Assembly (NCBI GenBank): GCA_965603115.1
Contig: CBFDBT010000013.1
Location: 1-26,152 of the forward strand
Length of the DNA: 26,152 bases
Direction of reading: 5' to 3'
DNA from: CBFDBT01 sp965603115
GTDB taxonomy: Bacteria; Pseudomonadota; Alphaproteobacteria; Sphingomonadales; Kordiimonadaceae
The number at the start of each line of letters is the position of its first letter. Positions within the stretch are counted from its first letter, which is position 1. Under the pieces are notes generated by a model that worked only from the letters and a program-made list of their open reading frames with translations, had not been told where the DNA came from and ran no database searches. Below, piece after piece: positions 1 to 7,014 of the stretch. A program made the position numbers and the translations under genes.

Positions 1-1
1 T

Positions 2-1861
2 GAAACCAATTATGAATGTGTGACCACTATGGACGCGCTTAAAAGCTGGATTGATAAGGCCTATAAGGCGGGTACCGTAGCAGTGGATACCGAGACCACG
101 TCGCTGAATGCCATGGCAGCAAGACTTGTTGGTATTTCGATGTCTGTTGAAGCAGGCAGTGCTTGTTATATACCGCTTGATCATGTGGGCGAGGGTGTGA
201 GTGGCGAACTTGACTTGTTAGCGGCCGATACCAAGCCGGATCAGATTGATAAAAAGGCAGCACTGGCTGCCCTCAAGCCGCTTTTAGAAGATGCGTCGGT
301 GATGAAGATTGGTCAAAATATCAAATATGATTTTTTGATCCTGATAAGAGAAGGTATCGAAATTAGCCCATACGACGACACCATGTTGATGTCTTACGCG
401 CTGGATAGTGGCAAGCACGGTCATGGCATGGACGAGCTATCCGGTATTCATCTCGATATTTCTCCAGTGCCGATAAAAGAGGTTATCGGTAGCGGTAAAA
501 GCGCGATTACTTTTGATCGTGTCCCGCTCGATAAAGCCACCAAGTATGCAGCTGAAGACGCCGATATAACGTGGCGCCTAGCAAGTATTTTAAAGCCAAG
601 ACTGTCGGATAATGATGTTCGTTCCGTATACGAAACTTTAGAGAGGCCACTCGCAAGTGTGCTTGCCAAAATGGAACAGCGTGGCATCAAGGTTGATGGA
701 TCAGCTTTGCATCTATTATCTAATCATTTCGGAACCGAATTAAATAGGCTTGAGGGTGAAATTCATGCTATCGTCGGTCGACCTTTCAATATTAATTCGC
801 CAAAACAACTGGGTGAAATCCTTTTTGATGAAATGGCGCTTGAGGGTGGCAAGAAGAGCAAAAAAACCGGTGCTTGGTCCACCAATGTTGATGTGCTTGA
901 AGCGCTGGCGGCTGAAGGTCACGCATTGCCAGTTAAGGTTCTTGAATACCGCAGTCTTGCTAAACTGAAGTCGACATACACTGATGCCCTGCAAGCCAGC
1001 ATCAACAGAGATACAGGGCGAGTGCATACCAGCTATCACATGGCGGCGACGTCGACCGGACGCTTAAGCTCTAATGATCCTAATTTACAAAATATTCCTA
1101 TACGCACTGAAAATGGTCGTAAAATCAGACAGGCCTTCATTCCTGAGGCGGGTTGCAAGTTGCTGGCCGCCGACTATAGCCAGATCGAGCTTAGAGTGCT
1201 GGCCCATATGGCGGATATTGACGCGCTTAAAGAGGCTTTTGCAAAGGGTGTTGATATTCACGCAATGACCGCCAGCGAAGTGTTTGGCGTGCCTATCGAA
1301 GGCATGGACCCCACCGTGCGTCGTCAGGCCAAGGCGATTAACTTTGGTATTATTTACGGTATTTCTGCTTTTGGTTTGGCGCGTCAGCTTGGTATCAGCC
1401 GCAAAGAGGCCTCGCAGTATATTGAAGCCTACTTTGAAAAGTTCCCGGGTATTCGAAAATATATGGATGAGACCATCGCCAGTTGCCGCGAAAGTGGTTA
1501 TGTAGAAACCCTGTTTGGGCGCAAATGTCATATCCCCAATGTTCGTGATAAAAATGGCGCCATGCGTCAGTTTGGCGAGCGGGCCGCGATTAATGCGCCG
1601 ATACAAGGCACGGCTGCCGATATCATTCGCCGCGCGATGATACGTATGGACGAAGCACTGGCGGACGCTGGGCTTGGTGACGTTAAAATGCTTTTGCAAG
1701 TGCATGATGAATTGGTGTTTGAAGTGCCAGAAGCTAAAATAGATGCCACCACAAAAGTCGTTCGCCAAATTATGCAGGAAGCCTGCGACCCAGCTATCAA
1801 GCTTGATGTGCCGCTGGTTGTTGATTGCGGTGTTGGCGACAATTGGGACGAAGCGCATTAG
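2..1861 (+). CDS. polA: DNA polymerase I, 3' part (5' end beyond window)
   Basis: Replication and repair polymerase that removes RNA primers and fills gaps. The reading frame is open to the left edge, so the usual N-terminal 5'-3' flap nuclease lies outside; the GTG at 20 is probably internal. Numbering from that GTG, the proofreading domain keeps all three exonuclease motifs: DTE at 23-25, QNIKYD at 99-104 and YAAED at 176-180, so 3'-5' exonuclease should be active. The polymerase domain has motif A (DYSQIELR, catalytic Asp385), motif B (Lys438 to Tyr446 in KAINFGIIYG) and motif C (HDE, Asp563 and Glu564). The roughly 613 residues match a full Klenow fragment, and the C terminus (GVGDNWDEAH) is typical of the family. 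It converges on the phosphate transporter gene. Identity is certain; only the 5' end is missing. Confidence 0.97.
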   Translation, partial: ETNYECVTTMDALKSWIDKAYKAGTVAVDTETTSLNAMAARLVGISMSVEAGSACYIPLDHVGEGVSGELDLLAADTKPDQIDKKAALAALKPLLEDASVMKIGQNIKYDFLILIREGIEISPYDDTMLMSYALDSGKHGHGMDELSGIHLDISPVPIKEVIGSGKSAITFDRVPLDKATKYAAEDADITWRLASILKPRLSDNDVRSVYETLERPLASVLAKMEQRGIKVDGSALHLLSNHFGTELNRLEGEIHAIVGRPFNINSPKQLGEILFDEMALEGGKKSKKTGAWSTNVDVLEALAAEGHALPVKVLEYRSLAKLKSTYTDALQASINRDTGRVHTSYHMAATSTGRLSSNDPNLQNIPIRTENGRKIRQAFIPEAGCKLLAADYSQIELRVLAHMADIDALKEAFAKGVDIHAMTASEVFGVPIEGMDPTVRRQAKAINFGIIYGISAFGLARQLGISRKEASQYIEAYFEKFPGIRKYMDETIASCRESGYVETLFGRKCHIPNVRDKNGAMRQFGERAAINAPIQGTAADIIRRAMIRMDEALADAGLGDVKMLLQVHDELVFEVPEAKIDATTKVVRQIMQEACDPAIKLDVPLVVDCGVGDNWDEAH

Positions 1862-2037
1862 AGCAAAGCCGCCATACTGAACTTGTTTGACGTAAACGTC
1901 TGCTTCGCGAGCAGTATCCCCTATTGAAATATCAAGCTTTACAAAGGATATCCTGAAATAAATTCAGGGTGACAATTTACTATGGATTCCCTTCCCTCGC
2001 CATTTATAGCTCGCCGGGAATGACAATTGTAATTACA
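1862..2037. repeat. Convergent intergenic region with degenerate palindromic repeats
   Basis: This 176-bp gap separates the convergent polA and phosphate transporter genes. It holds several hairpins: GACGT/ACGTC at 1889-1900, CTGCT/AGCAG at 1900-1914, CCTGAA/TTCAGG at 1952-1968 (extendable to about 1950-1970), and ATTCCC (1986-1991) paired with GGGAAT (2016-2021). The last two resemble the short dispersed palindromes (CCTGAA...TTCAGG and TCATTCCCG...GGGAATCC types) scattered between genes in many Proteobacteria. They may also help end transcription from both sides, but none has a clear T-run. Confidence 0.45.
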
Positions 2038-3492
2038 TTAGTCCATGAACAACCCAGTCATTACAAAGAAGATAGCGGCTGATAAAAAGCCTGCTGCTGG
2101 CACAGTGATAACCCAAGCGGCGGCAATGCCAAACAGATGCTTGCGTCGTACCAACTTACGCTTGGCAGCTTTTTTGGCAGCCTTTTCAGGATTGTCATTA
2201 GGCTTTCCAGAGGCACCGTTTTTGTTAGACAGATATTCACGCAGAAAGCCAACGCCGAAAACACCACCTACGGCTATATGCGTGGAGCTAACGGGCAGGC
2301 CAAGCCAACTGGCGGCAATCACAGTAATGGCAGCAGACAAGGCCACGCAAAAAGCACGAATTTGATTAAGCTTGGTAATCTCGCCGCCAACGGTTTTGAT
2401 TAGTTTCGGCCCAAAGAGCAAGAGGCCAACACCAATGCCGAGAGCGCCGATCATCATCACCCATAGTGGCAAAGCAACTTTAGCAGCTTCTCCGCCACCT
2501 TGTGCCTTAGAGACGATTGCAGCAAGAGGGCCAACTGCATTGGCAACATCATTAGCACCGTGGGCAAAAGACAAGAGCGCGGCTGAAAAAATAAGCGGGA
2601 TGGTAAAGAGAGTTGCAATAGATTTTTTACGGTTATCCATGCCTTGTGAGGCGCGGTTAACAAGAGGTTTGGTAATAGCCCACGTGATGAAGAGGCAGGC
2701 AAAACCGATAGACCAAAGTGTAGCCGCATCTACCTTGATGAGTTTTTTAAGGCCTTTCATAGTTAGATACATGCCAAAGGCCCCAGCCATGATGCCAACA
2801 AGAACAGGGACCCATGTGCGCGCGGCAGCGAGCTTATCGTCTTTTGAGAGGACCATCTTTTTTATAAAGAGCAGGAATAGGGCTGCGATGATGCCGCCAA
2901 GCAAAGGTGAGATTACCCAACTTGCTGCGATCTGGCTCATTTTCGTCCAGTTAACAGCCGATGCGCCAAGTGCTGCGATACCAGAGCCGACAACACCACC
3001 AACAATGGAATGCGTTGTGCTAACGGGTGCGCCAACCCATGTGGCAAGGTTCAGCCAGAGCGCAGCGGACAAGAGAGCTGCCATCATGGCATAGATAAAG
3101 ACCATATCATCAATACCGGTTGGGTCGATGATGCCTTTTCGCACGGTGTCGATAACGTCACCGCCCGCCAGCATAGCGCCCGCGCCCTCAAATATGGCTG
3201 CGATAATAAGCGCACCCGCCATCGTCAGCGCCTTGGAGCCAACGGCTGGGCCGATGTTGTTAGCGACGTCATTAGCACCAATGTTTATGGCCATATAACC
3301 ACCGATAACCCCGGCGATGACAACAAACATGCCCATTTCACCTTGGTTTTGTGTGGTAAGCGCATAGGTGAGTACGAGAAGCAAAAAAATCAAAGCTATG
3401 CCGATATTCATCGTGCTATTCGTTTGACTACCAAGACCTGCGGTAAACTTTGAAATTCTCTTGAGGTCTGTGTCAACCTTATGCTTTGCCAT
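2038..3492 (-). CDS. pit: PiT-family inorganic phosphate transporter
   Basis: Low-affinity phosphate permease of the inner membrane, PHO-4/PiT family. Counting from an ATG at 3498, the protein has 486 residues, with the family's internal duplication visible. The signature GANDVAN occurs twice (74-80 and 314-320), and each half also carries a second motif, PVSTTH near 159-164 and PVSSTH near 407. About ten hydrophobic segments are separated by a basic loop near 430-450. Two in-frame ATGs lie close together, at 3498 and 3492. A GGA stands 8 bases before the second and only 2 before the first, so I prefer 3492 (484 residues). The upstream region holds four Pho-box-like half-sites, which fits a phosphate role. 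Some PiT relatives carry other anions such as sulfate, but the Pho sites argue for phosphate. Confidence 0.93.
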   Translation of the reverse strand: MAKHKVDTDLKRISKFTAGLGSQTNSTMNIGIALIFLLLVLTYALTTQNQGEMGMFVVIAGVIGGYMAINIGANDVANNIGPAVGSKALTMAGALIIAAIFEGAGAMLAGGDVIDTVRKGIIDPTGIDDMVFIYAMMAALLSAALWLNLATWVGAPVSTTHSIVGGVVGSGIAALGASAVNWTKMSQIAASWVISPLLGGIIAALFLLFIKKMVLSKDDKLAAARTWVPVLVGIMAGAFGMYLTMKGLKKLIKVDAATLWSIGFACLFITWAITKPLVNRASQGMDNRKKSIATLFTIPLIFSAALLSFAHGANDVANAVGPLAAIVSKAQGGGEAAKVALPLWVMMIGALGIGVGLLLFGPKLIKTVGGEITKLNQIRAFCVALSAAITVIAASWLGLPVSSTHIAVGGVFGVGFLREYLSNKNGASGKPNDNPEKAAKKAAKRKLVRRKHLFGIAAAWVITVPAAGFLSAAIFFVMTGLFMD

Positions 3493-3533
3493 ATTCATTT
3501 TCCAAAATTTGTTAAAAGATATTGCGTCTAACT

Positions 3534-3573
3534 ATTACAGTATTGTTACAAGTTTATTACAGATTGATGACAT
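3534..3573 (-). promoter_or_regulatory. Tandem Pho boxes (four PhoB half-sites) upstream of pit
   Basis: Read on the minus strand, four 7-mers occur at exact 11-bp steps: ATGTCAT (3573-3567), CTGTAAT (3562-3556), TTGTAAC (3551-3545) and CTGTAAT (3540-3534), each separated by 4 AT-rich bases. This is the architecture of PhoB sites, whose half-site consensus is CTGTCAT with 4-bp spacers, and amounts to two adjacent boxes. They end about 40 bases before the pit start. A weak -10 candidate, CAATAT (3524-3519), follows at a distance typical of PhoB-activated promoters. PhoB binding is inferred. Confidence 0.65.
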
Positions 3574-3590
3574 GACTTAATTTAATTTGC

Positions 3591-3625
3591 AAAAGAAAAA
3601 GGGCGACTGAAGCCAGCCGCCCTTT
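3591..3625 (-). terminator. Rho-independent terminator of the TonB receptor gene
   Basis: On the minus strand, an 8-bp GC-rich stem AAAGGGCG/CGCCCTTT (3625-3618 with 3605-3598) encloses a 12-base loop and is followed by TTTTTCTTTT. It starts 28 bases after the receptor stop codon, so it should end that transcript before the phosphate transporter promoter. Confidence 0.85.
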
Positions 3626-3652
3626 AATTTGTGTTTTAAACCTTAAGTAGGC

Positions 3653-6274
3653 TTAAAAAGTAAGACCTACGGTCATTCCATATGTACGTGGATCGCCAAT
3701 ATAAGCATTACGGCTACCAGCTTGCGCCACTGAGTCGAACATAATCGGCATATATTCTACGTCGGTTAGGTTCTTGCCCCACAAAGTAACCCGCCACTGA
3801 CTTTCATCACCAGCTGTAAAGCCGATGCTAGCTCCAAGCATTGTTGTTGCTTTTTGATAGGAGTTAGGATCAAAGTCCGGCGCTACGTAGCGACTACTAC
3901 GATGATAAACCTCACCCTGGAAGAAAGCCGTAACAGTATCAGAGATTGGCTGGGTGTAATTAAACAGGCCAGTTAGTGTTATCTTTGGTGCGTCAGAAAT
4001 TGTCCTGTCAGAGAGATCGCAAACTGGTGCAGGGTCTTCATTCACACAAGGGCCATCTAGATAGTCAGCAAATTTTGCGCTACTAAAGGCACCATTTACC
4101 ACGACATTGAGATTATCACTTACAGCCCACTCACTATCAAATTCTATACCATGAATGTTGATGTCGCCCGCATTGCGAAGTTCAAAACCAGTACCTGTAA
4201 AGGCGTTGACCTGAAAGTCTTGCACTTTTTGCTTATAAACAGCGATGTTTAGGCGACCACGACCATCAAGAAGATTCATCTTAACACCCGCTTCAAAGCT
4301 GGTCATAACCTCAGCGTCAAATTCATACTGTCCGCTATCAACCGTTGTATCTGGAACCAAGAATAGGTCCGCAGGGCCCAAAGCTAGGAATTCGGCGCCT
4401 GTTAGGCCAGTTACTGAATCGGTCGGATTATAGGCTTGCGTTGCCGCTGCACGAGATGTGTCAAATCCGCCCGCCTTATAACCACGTGATATAGTGGCAT
4501 AAGCATTTACGTCTTCGTTCACATCATAGGTAAATGTGATGTTACCAGTCAGCTTGTCTTCTGAGCGTGAGCGATCAAAATTTGGACGCGGCTTGAAGAG
4601 CTGAATGCCTGAAAGACCTTCCATATAGCCCAGAGCGCCGTCGATAACCGTGCCCCCGAAAGCATCCGGCAGCGTACAGCCATAAACAACACAATCATCT
4701 ATGTAGGGCTGACCGAGGAAAGGCTCTAAGGGAGCGAGAGCTGCTCCAGTCGGGATGCCAACAATCAAATTCTCGAGTGTGCGTAAGTTGAGTGCTGAGA
4801 ATGTATCATTGATATCAAACTCACCTGCTGCATCTTTATCTTCCTTAGTGTAACGCGCACCAAGAGTAACTGTGAGCCTGTCTGATACATGGTAGTCAAA
4901 TTGACCAAAGACAGCGACAGATTTTGACTTGGTCATGAAGCGTTCTTCAACCATGCCACCGCCAGCTGGGAAGAAAGTCCCTGCCGGGAAGCCAAGGCCT
5001 GCTTCAATGGCGCTCGTTGCGCCAGAAGATGGGGTTATTGGAACTCCCGCTGCTGTTGTCAAAATGTTCCAGTACCCTGCGGTATCTGATCCATAGCGCA
5101 CCTTATCGGTTGCATCGAGATTTTGCTTGGAATAGAAACCACCAACAAGCCAATCAAGCTTGTTGTCACCCGTTGATGTCAAGCGGATTTCCTGTGTGAA
5201 AATAGTCAGGTCTGTAAATTCACCGTTATTTTGAATGATGGAGCGGTCTGTAAAGTCAGCATCAATATTCATGCTCGATTCATAATCACGATAAGCTGTG
5301 ATAGAGGTTAGTGTCATACCATCATAATCATAGTTTATTTCACCGGAAATACCCTGATCTTTCATTGTGCTTTCCATCAGGCCATCAAATGAAATAACAC
5401 GATTTTTATGGTCTGTAGCGGCTGGAACGCGGCCGCCTAGTCCAGCAATAGCTGCCATTGTTGGGCCATTTACGATATAGGGCGCGCCGCAGCAGCGCTC
5501 ATTAATCTCAGAGTGATCACCGATTAAACGTAGAGAAAATTCTTCATTTGGTGTGTATAAAAGCTGGGCGCGCATAGCGAAGCGATTACGATCATTCACT
5601 TTGGAGCCATCAAACAGGTTCGTTACAAAGCCATCACGGTTGTTGGTGCTGCCAGACAGGCGAACAGCCAATTTATCATCGATCAGTGGACCAGTGACAG
5701 TACCTTTAAAGATTTTTTGTTTAAAATTACCTAATGTGGCTTCTAACTTCCCACCATATTCAAAAGACGGTTTTGCGGTCGATAGTGAAAGCACACCAGC
5801 TGATGTATTTTTACCAAAGAGTGTTGATTGTGGCCCGCGAAGCACTTCGGCGCGCTCAAGGGACAAGAAGTCACCAATAGCGGAGCCTGTTCGTGAGCGG
5901 TAAACACCGTCAACATAAACACCAACCGATGGCTCAAGTCCTGGGTTAAATCCAGATGTACCAATACCGCGAATGAGTAGTACTGTTTGGTAGGACGCAG
6001 CCGACTGGGTAACATTCATTGCTGGCACCATGGCCTGCAGATCGCGAATATCGCGTATAGCTGATCTTTCAAGTGCGGTTCCGCTTACGGCGCTCACTGC
6101 AATTGGAACATCTTGTAGTGATTTCTCACGTTTAGTCGCTGTAACGATGATTTCTTCCAGCGCAGGTTTGTTTTCTGCATCGTCTTGGGCTGTTGCAATT
6201 TGGCTGGTTGCCAAAAGCGCTAATAGTGACGTTGACACGGTCAAAGTATTTAAAATATTTTTATTACTCTCCAT
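3653..6274 (-). CDS. TonB-dependent outer-membrane receptor
   Basis: An 873-residue outer-membrane active transporter energised by TonB-ExbBD. A Sec signal peptide ends near ATA|QDD (about residue 29), then comes a TonB box (EEIIVTATKR, 40-49). The plug domain spans roughly 50-170 and includes the family stretch LRGPQSTLFGKNTSAG. The rest is a 22-strand-type barrel ending GMTVGLTF, with the C-terminal aromatic residue needed for Bam-dependent assembly. The start is well supported: AAAGGAGG lies 8 bases before the ATG. The ligand is not evident. Receptors with this plug in Caulobacter and sphingomonads carry siderophores, sugars, lignin-derived aromatics or other compounds, and no enzyme genes sit beside it. 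It is transcribed alone, with a terminator downstream and a palindromic operator candidate upstream. Confidence 0.95.
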   Translation of the reverse strand: MESNKNILNTLTVSTSLLALLATSQIATAQDDAENKPALEEIIVTATKREKSLQDVPIAVSAVSGTALERSAIRDIRDLQAMVPAMNVTQSAASYQTVLLIRGIGTSGFNPGLEPSVGVYVDGVYRSRTGSAIGDFLSLERAEVLRGPQSTLFGKNTSAGVLSLSTAKPSFEYGGKLEATLGNFKQKIFKGTVTGPLIDDKLAVRLSGSTNNRDGFVTNLFDGSKVNDRNRFAMRAQLLYTPNEEFSLRLIGDHSEINERCCGAPYIVNGPTMAAIAGLGGRVPAATDHKNRVISFDGLMESTMKDQGISGEINYDYDGMTLTSITAYRDYESSMNIDADFTDRSIIQNNGEFTDLTIFTQEIRLTSTGDNKLDWLVGGFYSKQNLDATDKVRYGSDTAGYWNILTTAAGVPITPSSGATSAIEAGLGFPAGTFFPAGGGMVEERFMTKSKSVAVFGQFDYHVSDRLTVTLGARYTKEDKDAAGEFDINDTFSALNLRTLENLIVGIPTGAALAPLEPFLGQPYIDDCVVYGCTLPDAFGGTVIDGALGYMEGLSGIQLFKPRPNFDRSRSEDKLTGNITFTYDVNEDVNAYATISRGYKAGGFDTSRAAATQAYNPTDSVTGLTGAEFLALGPADLFLVPDTTVDSGQYEFDAEVMTSFEAGVKMNLLDGRGRLNIAVYKQKVQDFQVNAFTGTGFELRNAGDINIHGIEFDSEWAVSDNLNVVVNGAFSSAKFADYLDGPCVNEDPAPVCDLSDRTISDAPKITLTGLFNYTQPISDTVTAFFQGEVYHRSSRYVAPDFDPNSYQKATTMLGASIGFTAGDESQWRVTLWGKNLTDVEYMPIMFDSVAQAGSRNAYIGDPRTYGMTVGLTF

Positions 6275-6326
6275 GGGTTTTCCCTCCTTTGGCTCATTAT
6301 AATCATTGAGCAGTATTCCCGCGCCA

Positions 6327-6356
6327 AAGCTACAGGACTATTGACTAGTTAGTCAA
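6327..6356 (-). promoter_or_regulatory. Promoter and palindromic operator candidate for the TonB receptor
   Basis: TTGACTA-GT-TAGTCAA (6341-6356) is an inverted repeat with perfect 7-bp arms and a 2-bp centre, about 70 bases upstream of the receptor start. On the minus strand its first six bases (TTGACT, 6356-6351) make a near-consensus -35, with TAGCTT (6332-6327) 18 bp further as a possible -10. A dimeric repressor, for example of the TetR type, bound here would cover the -35. No regulator gene is adjacent, so the protein is unknown. Confidence 0.5.
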
Positions 6357-6535
6357 GTTACAGATTCAAATCCTATGGTTGTGTCCCACGTAATTAAAAT
6401 GATAGTGATATTAATAAGACAACCCTTTAGCCTTCGTAACTAGAAGAATAGACGATTTCCCCACTAATGGAGCTAAGAGTTGCAGATGAGGTACAGATAT
6501 TGATTTGTATGAGTGTAGCGTTGAGGAAAGGGGTG

Positions 6536-7009
6536 TTAGCGAACCGGGCGTATAACGGCATCCTGAATATAAATCTTTACTCGGTTTTTGCCGATCCTTT
6601 TATCAACTCTATTTTGGAAATGGAATGCAACAAGCTCAGGGTCTATCGGGCGATTAATACGGAATCTTCTTTTGGACAAAAGGTTGGCAACCGCCATAAG
6701 GTCTGACCTGATCAAAGGGATCAAGCTGTTCAATTCGTTTATCTCATTATCAGTTGGGTGCGTAACTATAAGGATTGGGACTATTGATACTGTACCACGA
6801 ACACGGCCTTTTTTGATGATAGAAAAATTTAGGGTTTTGATTTCTAAGATCGTGTTGTAATCGAGGATTTCTTCTTCCTGAGATTCATCAGTTTCTTCAC
6901 TATCTTGAGCATAGGTGCTGTTAAGTGGCATGACGGCTTGAATAAACATCACAGACCCGATTAAGGCGAACAAAGCGAAAGTTTTAAAAAGATAGTTTTT
7001 CATAATCAT
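6536..7009 (-). CDS. Small exported FliL-like protein
   Basis: A 157-residue protein with an N-terminal hydrophobic segment that looks like a signal peptide or anchor (about 5-35, possible cleavage at TYA|QDS), then an acidic linker (EETDESQEEE). The remaining domain, about 50-157, has a beta strand (RGTVSIVPILIVTH), a long helical stretch and a C-terminal strand (KNRVKIYIQDAVIRPV). This order resembles FliL, the flagellar basal-body protein next to the stator, though the match is by pattern only. It begins 5 bases after the stop of the FlaEY-like gene and has no clear Shine-Dalgarno site, so it is probably translated by coupling. ATGs at 7009 and 7003 are both possible. The neighbour supports a flagellar role, but a hypothetical periplasmic protein is the safe reading. 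Confidence 0.75.
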   Translation of the reverse strand: MIMKNYLFKTFALFALIGSVMFIQAVMPLNSTYAQDSEETDESQEEEILDYNTILEIKTLNFSIIKKGRVRGTVSIVPILIVTHPTDNEINELNSLIPLIRSDLMAVANLLSKRRFRINRPIDPELVAFHFQNRVDKRIGKNRVKIYIQDAVIRPVR

Positions 7010-7014
7010 ATATT

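Noticed and set aside
1085..1858. Long open frame (257 codons) on the minus strand inside polA
   Set aside because: It lies wholly antisense to the conserved polymerase domain, has no ribosome site and a composition rich in His, Asn and Phe, as expected from reading a conserved gene backwards.
2372..3094. 240-codon plus-strand frame inside the phosphate transporter gene
   Set aside because: Antisense to conserved PiT motifs; Pro- and Arg-rich shadow with no family resemblance.
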